A DNA stretch of 64,000 nt from Rhodospirillales bacterium. Lineage in GTDB: Bacteria > Pseudomonadota > Alphaproteobacteria > Reyranellales > Reyranellaceae. Shown here one piece after another: positions 1 to 9,371 of this stretch. The DNA lies in the NCBI GenBank assembly GCA_016699855.1, contig CP064988.1, forward strand, positions 1-64,000. Direction: 5' to 3'. The notes under the pieces were generated by a model. That model ran no database searches. It saw only the letters and a list, made by a program, of their open reading frames with translations, and was not told the origin of the DNA. The position numbers and the translations under genes were made by a program. Position 1 is the stretch's first letter, and each line of letters starts with the position of its first letter.

Positions 1-18
1 GGCGCCAAGCGCTGTGAC

Positions 19-170
19 ATGGACAGGATCGACGAGCGCGACGACGCGCGCAAGCGGAACGACGGGCTGGCCGCGCTCGAGGGCGAGGTGCGCCGCGATC
101 TCGAGCGGCTCAATCTCCCCGCCGCGGATTGGACGCGGCCGGGCGGGCCGGCGGTGGGCGATCCGACGTC
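19..170 (+). other. Displaced N-terminus of the flavoprotein gene (frame 1)
   Basis: An ATG at 19 opens a reading frame whose first ~50 residues (MDRIDERDDARKRNDGLAAL, then an EGEVRRDLERLNLPAADW segment) look like the amphipathic N-terminal leader that precedes the dinucleotide fold in this flavoprotein family. The Rossmann motif DVLVVGAG, which should follow directly, is one frame over (frame 3). Joining the two needs one extra base somewhere around 150-175, so a single base appears to be missing. I infer that this is the true start of the next gene and not a separate protein. Confidence 0.55.
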
Positions 171-1493
171 CTCGTCGTCGGCGCCGGCATGTGCGGCCAG
201 ACCGCGGCGTTCGGGCTCCTCCGCGACGGCGTCCGAAAGCTGCGCCTCGTCGACCGCGCGCCGCCCGGCCTCGAGGGACCGTGGGGCACCTACGCGCGGA
301 TGGAGACGCTGCGCTCGCCGAAGCACCTCACCGGCCCCGACCTTGGCATCCCGTCGCTGACCTTCCGCGCTTGGTACGAGGCGCTGCACGGCGCCGACGG
401 CTGGGCGTCGCTCTACAAGGTCTGGCGCCTGGACTGGCTTCGCTATCTTGTCTGGGTACGGCGAATGGTCGGCCTCACCGTCGAGAGCGGCGTCGAAATG
501 CTGTCCCTGACCGTCGAGGGCGGCGCGCCGCGCGTCGAGCTTCGTACGCCCGCCGGCGTCGAGACGGTCCGGCCGCGGAAGGTCGTGCTCGCGCTCGGCC
601 GCGACGGCAGCGGCGCCTCTCGCTGGCCGCGCTTCGCGTCGTTCGAGCCGGAATCGCCGCACGCGCGTGGACGCGTGTTCCATACGTCCGACGACATCGA
701 TTTCACGGCGTTGCGCGGCAAGCGGATCGGCGTGCTGGGCGCCGGCGCCTCCGCGTTCGACAACGCCGGCTGCGCCTTGGAAGCCGGCGCGGCTGAAGTA
801 ACGATGTTCGCGCGCCGGCCTGCCCTGCCGCAGGTCAACAAATCCAAAGCCGCCTCGTTCCCGGGCTTCCAGCGCGGCTACGCCGGCCTGCCGGACGACC
901 TGCGCTGGCGCTTCACCACCTATTTGTTCGACGAGCAGTCGCCGCCGCCGCACGAATCGGTGCTCCGGTGCGATCGACACGACGGATTCTCCCTGCGGCT
1001 CGGCGAGACGTGGAGCGATCTTTCCATCGATCCCGACGGCGTGCGCGCGACCACGTCCGCCGGCGCGCGCCGTTTCGACGCGGTGATCATCGCGACCGGC
1101 TTCGACGTCGACGTGGCGGAGCGGCCCGAGCTGGAGTCGCTGCGCGAGCACGTCACGCTCTGGGCGCACCGTCGGCCGCCCGCCGAGGTCGCCGCCTATC
1201 CCGACGTGGCACGCTTCCCGTATCTCGGCCCGGCCTTCGAGTTCCTGCCGCGCGAACCCGGCGCCTGTCCCGGCCTGTCCGACATCCACGTGTTCAACTG
1301 GGGCAGCTACGTCAGCCTCGGCGCGCTGGCCGGCGACATCCCCGGCCTCGGTGTCGGCGCCACGCGGCTGGCCGACGCCATCGTCCGCGACCTGTTCGTC
1401 GCCGACGCGGAGGCCCATTGGCGCCGGTTGGTCGACCATGAGGATCCCGAGCTGGCCCCGACCCGCTACTTCGTGCCGCGCGAGCGGCGCTGA
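129..1493 (+). CDS. FAD/NAD(P)-binding oxidoreductase (flavin monooxygenase-like), N-terminus frameshifted
   Basis: The protein is a two-dinucleotide-binding-domain flavoprotein of the FMO/CzcO-like type. The FAD-binding GxGxxG (VVGAGMCGQ) is near residue 15 of this frame and a second Rossmann motif (GVLGAGASAFDNAG) is near residue 200. An ATGFD motif typical of these oxidoreductases occurs near residue 325. The conserved block GPWGTYARMETLRSPKHLTG near residue 50 matches proteins often labelled 'flavoprotein involved in K+ transport'; that label is historical and the substrate is unknown. The in-frame start is a TTG at 129, but the likely native start is the ATG at 19 in another frame, separated by an apparent 1-base deletion. 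The acyl-CoA synthetase follows 77 bp downstream on the same strand. Confidence 0.72.
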   Translation: MDAAGRAGGGRSDVLVVGAGMCGQTAAFGLLRDGVRKLRLVDRAPPGLEGPWGTYARMETLRSPKHLTGPDLGIPSLTFRAWYEALHGADGWASLYKVWRLDWLRYLVWVRRMVGLTVESGVEMLSLTVEGGAPRVELRTPAGVETVRPRKVVLALGRDGSGASRWPRFASFEPESPHARGRVFHTSDDIDFTALRGKRIGVLGAGASAFDNAGCALEAGAAEVTMFARRPALPQVNKSKAASFPGFQRGYAGLPDDLRWRFTTYLFDEQSPPPHESVLRCDRHDGFSLRLGETWSDLSIDPDGVRATTSAGARRFDAVIIATGFDVDVAERPELESLREHVTLWAHRRPPAEVAAYPDVARFPYLGPAFEFLPREPGACPGLSDIHVFNWGSYVSLGALAGDIPGLGVGATRLADAIVRDLFVADAEAHWRRLVDHEDPELAPTRYFVPRERR

Positions 1494-1570
1494 CTGCGGC
1501 CCCCTGCGGTTGACAGCCGCCCCCGCGGCGCGGTCACCATGCGGCCGCGTTCCAACCAGCGTTCCGAGCC

Positions 1571-3121
<1,551 letters not shown>

Positions 3122-3154
3122 GCGGCGCGCCCCGGCGGGCGCCGCCTCGGCCCG

Positions 3155-3973
3155 CTATCCGCCCGCCTTCCGGAACACCTCGACGCCGAGATAGGGCGTC
3201 AGCTCCTCGACCGTGTCGCGGCCGGCGGGCTGCAGGTCGATCCATAGCGCGGCATCGGCCAAGGCGCGCTCGTATGCGTCCGCCGGCACGTACCAGAACT
3301 CCGCCGACAGGCGTTCGACGAGATGATCGAACGCCTCACCATAGGCGACCCGGGTCGACCACCGCAGATCGGTGGCGTCGAACGGCACCGGCGCGCACCC
3401 GTTCCCGACGAAGCACGCGGCGATGTCGTGCCGATCCTGCGTTCCGAGAAACCGCCCTTTGAAGCCCATGGCGTCGAGCCTGTCGGCGAAACGGCGCCGG
3501 ACGCGGTTGCCGAAGGCGCCACGCTCGCCGATGTGCACGACGCAGCCGCCCGGCCGCACCACGCGCACCAGCTCGGCGATCGCGAGCCGCCACTGGCGCA
3601 CGTGCAGGAACAGTTTCGAGACGACGACCGCGTCGACGCTTCCGTCGACCTCGGCGAGCGCGGTGACATCGCCCACCCGGTAGGCCGCGCGCCATTCCGG
3701 GCGGCACTTCGCGCGCGCCACCTCCAGCATCGCGGCGGAGATGTCGACACCGCGCACGCGGTAGCCCATCGCGGCGAGCGGCACGGAGACCTGTCCCGTG
3801 CCACACCCGGCATCGAGCACGGTTCCGGAGTCCGGCAGCAGGCCCCGCTCGCGCAGCCGCCGGTAACACGCCACGAGACTCTCCTCCGGCAACCGCCGGG
3901 TCGCGTCGTAGCGCGCGGCCACGCGCGAGTAGTCCGTGCTCGCCGGCGCCGGTGATTCCATCATGTCCGGCAT
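3155..3973 (-). CDS. Class I SAM-dependent methyltransferase
   Basis: A 272-residue protein with the seven-strand methyltransferase fold. Motif I (VLDAGCGTGQVSVPLA) lies near residues 53-68, followed by the acidic motif II (RGVDISAAML) and motif III (VVVSKLFLHV). It resembles UbiE/Methyltransf_11 small-molecule methyltransferases; the acceptor is unknown. The proposed start codon begins 1 bp after the stop of the upstream GNAT gene, so the two are translationally coupled. No clear Shine-Dalgarno precedes the first Met; Met4/Met5 are alternatives. Confidence 0.8.
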   Translation of the reverse strand: MPDMMESPAPASTDYSRVAARYDATRRLPEESLVACYRRLRERGLLPDSGTVLDAGCGTGQVSVPLAAMGYRVRGVDISAAMLEVARAKCRPEWRAAYRVGDVTALAEVDGSVDAVVVSKLFLHVRQWRLAIAELVRVVRPGGCVVHIGERGAFGNRVRRRFADRLDAMGFKGRFLGTQDRHDIAACFVGNGCAPVPFDATDLRWSTRVAYGEAFDHLVERLSAEFWYVPADAYERALADAALWIDLQPAGRDTVEELTPYLGVEVFRKAGG

Positions 3974-3974
3974 G

Positions 3975-4538
3975 TCAGGCCGCCATCACCAGCCGGTGGA
4001 CCGACGGCGAGAAGCCGAAACCGACGTAGAAGCGCTGGGCGTCGCGGTTGAAGTCGTGCACCGCGACCTCGATGTGCGTGGCGCGGCGCGCGCGCGCCCA
4101 TTCCACGGCGGCGGACAGCAGCCGACGTCCGACGCGGCGGTTCCGCAGCTCCCCTCGCACGACGATGTCGTCGATCTCGAACACGCGGCGCGGCGCGGCG
4201 CCGGCGAAATCCCAGGGCGCGCGCGACTTGACCACGACGAGACCGGCGAGGCCCTCCATCGTCTGGGCGACGAGGATGGTCGAGGCCGGATCGGAGATCA
4301 GCCCGTCGACCAGCTCGCGCGAGCGCGGCGGCCCGGTGAAGGGCTGGAAATGGTCCGGCCGCGCCTCGCGATGGAGCGCGTCGAGCTCGTCGAACAGCGC
4401 GCACATGGCGGCGTGGTCCCGCACCGTGGCGGCGCGGATGCGCAGCGCCACGGGATCGGTGCTGACCACAAGCCGGGGGCGGCCCTCGGGCGCGCCGGCG
4501 TCGCGCGGCGTCGGATCTTGCGTGGAAGTTGTCTGCAT
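3975..4538 (-). CDS. GNAT family N-acetyltransferase
   Basis: This GNAT-fold acetyltransferase (187 residues from this start) shows the acetyl-CoA pyrophosphate-binding segment VRGELRNRRVGRRLLSAAVE, with the R/Q-x-x-G-x-G/A pattern as RRVGRR, and a C-terminal NRDAQRFYVGFGF motif. The start was set at 4538 because GGAGG lies five bases upstream. The longer start at 4550 (MEDD...) would place that Shine-Dalgarno inside the coding region. The upstream leader contains a terminator-like hairpin and a repeat complementary to the Shine-Dalgarno. It is the first gene of a two-gene unit with the methyltransferase. The acetyl acceptor is not predictable. Confidence 0.8.
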   Translation of the reverse strand: MQTTSTQDPTPRDAGAPEGRPRLVVSTDPVALRIRAATVRDHAAMCALFDELDALHREARPDHFQPFTGPPRSRELVDGLISDPASTILVAQTMEGLAGLVVVKSRAPWDFAGAAPRRVFEIDDIVVRGELRNRRVGRRLLSAAVEWARARRATHIEVAVHDFNRDAQRFYVGFGFSPSVHRLVMAA

Positions 4539-4541
4539 ATC

Positions 4542-4575
4542 GTCCTCCATCGGGCCGTACCGGCGGCCGGAGGAC
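4542..4575 (-). promoter_or_regulatory. Inverted repeat that can sequester the GNAT ribosome binding site
   Basis: On the minus strand, GTCCTCC (4575-4569) is exactly complementary to GGAGGAC (4548-4542), which contains the only good Shine-Dalgarno for the GNAT gene. The arms are 7 bp with a 20-nt GC-rich loop. If formed in the mRNA, the ribosome binding site is hidden. The pairing is seen in the sequence; regulation is inferred. Confidence 0.45.
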
Positions 4576-4578
4576 GTT

Positions 4579-4612
4579 CAAAAACACGAAAGCCGCCGGA
4601 CCGCGGCGGCTT
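4579..4612 (-). terminator. Terminator-like hairpin in the GNAT leader (possible attenuator)
   Basis: The bases 4590-4597 and 4605-4612 form an 8-bp GC-rich stem around a 7-nt loop. On the minus strand it is followed by a T-rich run (GTGTTTTTG). It lies upstream of the GNAT start, downstream of where its promoter would sit, and a two-codon ORF (ATG ACC TGA) directly precedes it. A terminator between promoter and gene suggests attenuation. The inducing signal is unknown. Confidence 0.5.
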
Positions 4613-4651
4613 CGTTCAGGTCATGACCCTACGCGCCGCCCTATGTGAGGG

Positions 4652-4664
4652 TGGTAAAATACCA
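4652..4664. promoter_or_regulatory. Operator-like palindrome TGGTA-AAA-TACCA
   Basis: A perfect 5-bp inverted repeat with a 3-bp spacer lies in the AT-richer middle of the divergent region between the GNAT operon (minus) and the VOC gene (plus). The position would suit a repressor acting on both genes. The arms are short, so chance cannot be excluded. Confidence 0.3.
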
Positions 4665-4788
4665 ATAGTTGCGGGCGCATCTGGCGATCATGGGCGCAAT
4701 TTTATCGATCCGGTCGATCCACGTCAATGCCGTCGCCCTTGGAACCCCGAGACTTACTTATGCACGCCGCAGTGTATGGGAGGACGCC

Positions 4789-5345
4789 ATGACGAGGATC
4801 GCGACACCGCAGCTCACCCACATGGCGCTCTACGCCCGCGACTGCCGCCGGCTCGCGACGTTCTACGCTGAAGTCGTCGGTCTGGTCGTGTCCGACGAAG
4901 GGTACAGCGAACGCGCACGCGCCGATTTCGTGTTCATGACGGCCGATCCGGAGAAACACCATCAGTTCGTCGTCGTGTCGGGCCGGGGGCCCGACGCCCC
5001 GACCACTGTCAACCAGGTCTCGTTCATCGTCGACTCGCTCGCCGCCGTGCGCGCCGTCCACGACCGCGCCAGGGACGCCGGCGCCAAGGGAATCCGGCCG
5101 GTCAGCCACGGCAATGCCCTGTCGGTCTACTTCGAGGATCCAGAGGGCAACACGGTCGAGATCTACTGCGATACCCCGTGGTACGTCCCGCAGCCGTTCG
5201 GCGTGCCGATCGACCTGTCCGAAACGGACCACGCGATCATGGCGCGGACGGAGGCGCTGTGCCGCGCGACCCCGGTTTCAAGACCCGCGCCGCGTGGATC
5301 GAGGAGTTGTCGGGACGCATCAAGGCCCGGCTCGCGGCGCGCTGA
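4789..5345 (+). CDS. VOC family protein (glyoxalase/extradiol dioxygenase-like), C-terminus frameshifted
   Basis: This vicinal-oxygen-chelate protein starts with the typical strand LTHMALYARD and has the C-terminal metal-site pattern SVYFEDPEGNTVEIYCDTPW. GGGAGGA, 5-6 bases before the ATG, supports the start. In its own frame the ORF runs far past the gene, but the natural tail (DPGFKTRAAWIEELSGRIKA, then RLAAR and a TGA at 5343-5345) is found one frame over. One base appears to be missing near 5266-5268. The affected part is only the C-terminal helix, so the metal-binding core is intact. Its substrate is unknown. Confidence 0.75.
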
Positions 5346-5355
5346 TCCGCGGTCG

Positions 5356-6975
5356 TCAGCGGAACGCGAACTCGCGGTAGCCCTCGGCCGCCACCTTGTC
5401 GACGATCCGGCGGTACTGCACGGCGCCGCCGTAGTAGCCGAGCGTGCGGCGAACGTCCCGCCCCTCCACGTTGCGGTTGATGCCGGTCTGCCAGGAGTTG
5501 ACGTGGCTGAACAGCAGTCCGGAGGCGGCGTCCTCCACTTGGCGGGCCCATTCCTCGACCGCCTCCGGTCGCGGCTCGACGCGCGTCAGACCGTGCGCGC
5601 GCATGTGCCGGATCAGGCCGGTCACCCAGTCGACGATCTCCTCGATGTTGCGGGGGATGTTGCCCCTGGCGGTATGCGGCCCCAGCACCATCAGCAGATT
5701 GGGAAACCCCTCCGGCTGCACGCCCAGAAGCGTGCGTGGCGTGCCGACCCAGTCGTCCTTCAAGCGCCGCCCGTTGGGGCCCCGGATGTCGATGCGGTCG
5801 TAGGGTCCGGTGACGCCGTCGAATCCGGTGGCGTAGATCAGCAGGTCGAACGCGAAGGATTCCGCGGAGGTCTTGATGCCCTCGGGAGTGATGCGCTCGA
5901 TCGGTGTCTCGTTGATGTCGACGAGGCGGACGTTGTCCTGGTTGTAGACCTCGAAGTAATTGGTCTCGAGCGGCAGGCGCCGCGTGCCGAAGCCGTGGTT
6001 CTTGGGAATCAGCTTCTCGGCGACCGCCGGATCCTTCACGCGCTGGCGGATCTTCCGGGCCATGAAGGCGCTGGCGAGGTCGTTGGCCTTCGGATCGACC
6101 AGCACGTCCTGGAAATTGCCGACCCAGATGCCGAAACCCGGCTCCGAGTAAAGCTTCTCCCAGAACGCCTCCCGCTCCTCCGCCGACACCTCCAACGCCT
6201 TGCGCGGATCGGTGTTGTGGATGAAGCAGGTGCTGGTCTGGCGGCAACGCTCGAAGATCTCGTCGTAGCTGGCTTTGATCCGCTTCTGCTCCTCGTCCGT
6301 GATGCGCCTGTTGTGCAGCGGCGCCGCCCAGTTGGGCGTGCGCTGGAACACGGTCAGGTGCCCGACATCCTTCGCGATGGTCTGGATCGTCTGGATGGCC
6401 GTGGCGCCGGTGCCGATGATGCCGACGCGCTTGCCGCGGAGATCCACGCCGTCGTGCGGCCAGCGCGCGGTGTGGTAGGCCGGCCCGCGGAAGTCGTCGC
6501 GCCCGGGGATGTTCGGCAGCGTGTGCGCCGAGAGCGGACCGAGCGCGGTCACGAGCAGGCGGGATCGCGCCGTGCGGCCGTCCTCGAAGGTGATCGTCCA
6601 CGTCGTCGTCGCGTCGTCGAAGCGCGCGGCCACCACGCGGCTGTTGAACGTGATGTCCCGGCGCAGGTCGAATTTGTCGGCGACGAAGTTCAGATAGCGC
6701 AGCGTGTCGGGTTGGGCCGAGAAATGCTCGGGCCAATCCCACTCCTGAAGCAGCTCCTTCGAGAAGGAGTAGCCGTAGGACCAGCTCTCGGAATCGAAGC
6801 GCGCGCCGGGGTAGCGGTTCCAGTACCAGGTGCCGCCCACGTCGGAGCCGGCCTCGTACACCTGGACCCGCATGCCCAGCTCGCGGAGCCGGTGGAGCTG
6901 GTACAGGCCGGCGACGCCGGCGCCGATGATGATGGCGTCGGGGTCGGTGGCTCGATCCTCCTTCAAGGCGCTCAC
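5356..6975 (-). CDS. Flavin-containing monooxygenase, Baeyer-Villiger type
   Basis: A 539-residue class B flavoprotein monooxygenase, the usual size for cyclohexanone-type enzymes. The FAD GxGxxG motif (IIIGAGVAGL) is near residue 16. The Baeyer-Villiger fingerprint FxGxxxHTxxWP is present as FRGPAYHTARWP at about residues 160-171. The NADPH Rossmann motif GIIGTGATAIQ follows. The family inserts oxygen next to a ketone or oxidises other soft nucleophiles, using NADPH and O2. The start is a GTG at 6975; a longer in-frame extension lacks protein-like character. It lies 59 bp downstream of the DapA-family gene on the same strand, so co-transcription is likely. Confidence 0.85.
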   Translation of the reverse strand: MSALKEDRATDPDAIIIGAGVAGLYQLHRLRELGMRVQVYEAGSDVGGTWYWNRYPGARFDSESWSYGYSFSKELLQEWDWPEHFSAQPDTLRYLNFVADKFDLRRDITFNSRVVAARFDDATTTWTITFEDGRTARSRLLVTALGPLSAHTLPNIPGRDDFRGPAYHTARWPHDGVDLRGKRVGIIGTGATAIQTIQTIAKDVGHLTVFQRTPNWAAPLHNRRITDEEQKRIKASYDEIFERCRQTSTCFIHNTDPRKALEVSAEEREAFWEKLYSEPGFGIWVGNFQDVLVDPKANDLASAFMARKIRQRVKDPAVAEKLIPKNHGFGTRRLPLETNYFEVYNQDNVRLVDINETPIERITPEGIKTSAESFAFDLLIYATGFDGVTGPYDRIDIRGPNGRRLKDDWVGTPRTLLGVQPEGFPNLLMVLGPHTARGNIPRNIEEIVDWVTGLIRHMRAHGLTRVEPRPEAVEEWARQVEDAASGLLFSHVNSWQTGINRNVEGRDVRRTLGYYGGAVQYRRIVDKVAAEGYREFAFR

Positions 6976-7034
6976 GATCCCGCTCCCCGCCGCGTCCAAC
7001 CGACCGTCCGTAGGGCCGGCGTCGCCCGGCGTCC

Positions 7035-7976
7035 CTACTCGGCCGCCTTCGCCATCGACTGCTTGAGGCCAGGCATCGTGAAGCCCAGCGCGTCGAGCTT
7101 GGCGACGACCGCCTTGCCGTCGGCGTCCGGCGTCTCGACCATCGGCGGCCGCACGGTGCGCCACGCCGGGTCGGCCCCGTAGTGGGCCGTGACGTACTTG
7201 AGCGCCGGGATCATCACGTAGGTCGCCATGACGCCGCGCACGTCGTTGATCTTCTTCTGCAGCGCGTCGGCCTCGGCGGTGCCGACCTTGGCGTAGGTCT
7301 CGGCGATCGGGCCCGGGTTGATGTTGGCGGTGGCGCTGATGCAGCCCGCGCCGCCCGATTTCACGTTGTCGACCAGCGGCTTCTCGTTGCCCGAGAACAC
7401 GTCGAAACCGTCCTTGGCGAAGGCGTCGATCATGCTCTTGGTGTGCGGCCAGTCGTCGGAGCTGTCCTTCATGCCGGCGACCTGGTCCGGATATGCCTTC
7501 AGGAGCCGCTCGACCAGCTTGTGCGTGATCGGAACCTGGGCGACCGGCGGGATGTGGTAGAGGTAGATCCGCAGCTTGGCGTCGCCGACGCGCTGGATGA
7601 CCTCCGAGAAGTGCCGGAACAGGCCCTCGTCGCTGACGCCCTTGTAGTAGAATGGCGGCAGCATCAGGACGCCGGAGACACCATGCCTGGTGGCGTGCGC
7701 GGTGACCTTCGCCGTCTCGGTGATCGAGCAGGCGCCGGTGCCGGGCATCATGCGGGCGGGATCGACGCCGCCGGCGACCAGCGCGTCGAGCAGCGCCATG
7801 CGCTCGTCGGCCGACATCGAGTTGGCCTCGCTATTGGTGCCGAACACCGCCAGCCCGCAATTCTGGCTGTTCAGCCATTTGCAGTGCGCCACGAAGCGCG
7901 GCACGTCCGGGCTGAGGTCGGCCTTGAACGGCGTGACGACGGGCGACAGGACGCCCTTGATGCGCGGCTGGGCCAT
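7035..7976 (-). CDS. Dihydrodipicolinate synthase (DapA) family aldolase/lyase
   Basis: A 313-residue TIM-barrel class I aldolase. The Schiff-base lysine is K170 in GMKDSS, and the catalytic tyrosine is Y140 in YLYHIPP. The Thr-Thr pair of true DapA is replaced by GTNSE near residue 47, so lysine biosynthesis is unlikely. Family members of this sort act on 2-keto acids, for example sugar-acid or hydroxyproline breakdown. AGGAGC six bases before the ATG supports the start. It is divergent from a fumarylacetoacetase-family gene and followed by the monooxygenase, which suggests a catabolic unit with an unknown substrate. Confidence 0.82.
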   Translation of the reverse strand: MAQPRIKGVLSPVVTPFKADLSPDVPRFVAHCKWLNSQNCGLAVFGTNSEANSMSADERMALLDALVAGGVDPARMMPGTGACSITETAKVTAHATRHGVSGVLMLPPFYYKGVSDEGLFRHFSEVIQRVGDAKLRIYLYHIPPVAQVPITHKLVERLLKAYPDQVAGMKDSSDDWPHTKSMIDAFAKDGFDVFSGNEKPLVDNVKSGGAGCISATANINPGPIAETYAKVGTAEADALQKKINDVRGVMATYVMIPALKYVTAHYGADPAWRTVRPPMVETPDADGKAVVAKLDALGFTMPGLKQSMAKAAE

Positions 7977-8136
7977 GGAAGCTCCTAACGAAGGGTCGCA
8001 GGCTGGATTGCCACGCCGGACGGGCGCCGTCCAGAGCGCTTGCGGTCCGGACGGACAGGCGACACGATCCGACGCGAATCCGGTCGTTTCGAGCGCCGCC
8101 GCGCTCCCGAACGGTCGCCTTCCGCGGGCGCGTACC

Positions 8137-8148
8137 CCACCGCGGTGG
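8137..8148. promoter_or_regulatory. Palindrome CCACCGCGGTGG in a divergent promoter region
   Basis: A perfect 12-bp palindrome lies 28 bp before the start codon of the fumarylacetoacetase-family gene, within the 200-bp divergent region shared with the DapA-family gene. It could be a regulator site. In DNA this GC-rich a palindrome of this size can arise by chance. Confidence 0.25.
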
Positions 8149-8176
8149 AGCGTTGTCGCCATCGAAGGAGACGGCC

Positions 8177-9370
8177 GTGGCTCAGAAACTCAGCTTGTCC
8201 GGGCATCCGATCCTGCCGGACGACGGCGTCGCGGGCACGCTGGTCGGCCGGGTCTGGCGCCCGGCGCACGGTGCGACGCCGGCCGGGCCGAGCGTCGTGG
8301 CCATCCGTGCGGAGGGCGTCTTCGACATCTCCCGCGCCGTGCCGACGATCGCCGATCTGCTGGCGCATACCGATTCGGCCGGGCTCGTGGCCGGCGCCGC
8401 CGGCGAGCGCGTCGGCTCGCTCGACGAGATCGTCGCCAACACCACGGCGGACCGGCCCTCGCCCGCCCTGCCCACGCTGCTCGCGCCGGTCGACCTCCAA
8501 GCCGTGAAGGCGGCCGGCGTGACCTTCGCCGTCAGCCTGCTTGAGCGTCTGATCGAGGAGCAGGCCAAGGGCGACCCGGCGCGCGCGGCGGCCGTCCGCG
8601 CCGATCTGGGCACGGCGATCGGGGGCGATATCGCGCGCGTCAAACCGGGTTCGGCCGACGCGGAGAAGCTCAAGCAGGCGTTGATCGCCAAGGGCATGTG
8701 GTCGCAGTACCTCGAGGTCGGCATCGGTCCGCACGCCGAGATCTTCACCAAGGCGCCGCCGATGGCCTCCGTTGGCTACGGCGCCGAGGTCGGCCTGCGC
8801 GACGACGCGGAATGGACCAACCCCGAACCCGAGGTGGTGCTCGTTGTCGCGCCGGACGGCCGCATCGTCGGCGCAACGCTCGGCAACGACGTCAATCTGC
8901 GCGACATCGAAGGCCGTAGCGCCCTGCTCCTGGGCAAGGCGAAGGACAACAACGGATCCTCGGCCATCGGGCCTTTCATCCGCCTGTTCGACGCCACCTA
9001 CTCGCTCGACGACGTGCGCCGGGCCGAGGTCTCGCTGGAGATCACCGGCACCGACCAGTTCCGCCTCACCGGACGCAGCGATCTCACCCAGATCAGTCGG
9101 GATCCCGCCGAACTGGTGGCGCAGACCATCGGCGCCAACCATCAGTACCCCGACGGCGTCGTGCTCTACACCGGCACGCTGTTCGCGCCGACCCAGCAGC
9201 GCGGGTCCGGCGGCAAGGGCTTCACACACGAGATCGGCGACATCGTGGTGATCCGCTCGCCCAAGCTCGGCGCGCTGGTCAACCGGGTGAACCTCTGCAA
9301 GGACATTCCGCCGTGGACGTTCGGCGCCCGCGACCTGATGCGCAACCTCGCGGCCCGTGGCCTGCTGTGA
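8177..9370 (+). CDS. Fumarylacetoacetate hydrolase family protein
   Basis: A 397-residue protein whose C-terminal two thirds carry the FAH fold. Acidic metal-site residues are seen in NPEPEVVLVV, followed by LGNDVNLRDIEGRS and KAKDNNGSSAIGPFIRLFD. The family hydrolyses, decarboxylates or dehydrates 2-keto acids using a divalent metal. The size and motif layout resemble the long sugar-acid dehydratase-like branch, which fits its divergent DapA-family neighbour. The start is a GTG at 8177 with AAGGAG six bases upstream. The next gene begins one base after its stop codon. Confidence 0.78.
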   Translation: MAQKLSLSGHPILPDDGVAGTLVGRVWRPAHGATPAGPSVVAIRAEGVFDISRAVPTIADLLAHTDSAGLVAGAAGERVGSLDEIVANTTADRPSPALPTLLAPVDLQAVKAAGVTFAVSLLERLIEEQAKGDPARAAAVRADLGTAIGGDIARVKPGSADAEKLKQALIAKGMWSQYLEVGIGPHAEIFTKAPPMASVGYGAEVGLRDDAEWTNPEPEVVLVVAPDGRIVGATLGNDVNLRDIEGRSALLLGKAKDNNGSSAIGPFIRLFDATYSLDDVRRAEVSLEITGTDQFRLTGRSDLTQISRDPAELVAQTIGANHQYPDGVVLYTGTLFAPTQQRGSGGKGFTHEIGDIVVIRSPKLGALVNRVNLCKDIPPWTFGARDLMRNLAARGLL

Positions 9371-9371
9371 C

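Noticed and set aside
4539..4550. Upstream ATG at 4550 as the start of the GNAT gene
   Set aside because: It has no Shine-Dalgarno of its own, while GGAGGAC between it and the ATG at 4538 fits the latter.
5346..7182. The plus-strand continuation of the VOC frame to 7182 as a giant fusion
   Set aside because: It is antisense to the monooxygenase gene, and the VOC tail is found in another frame ending at 5345.
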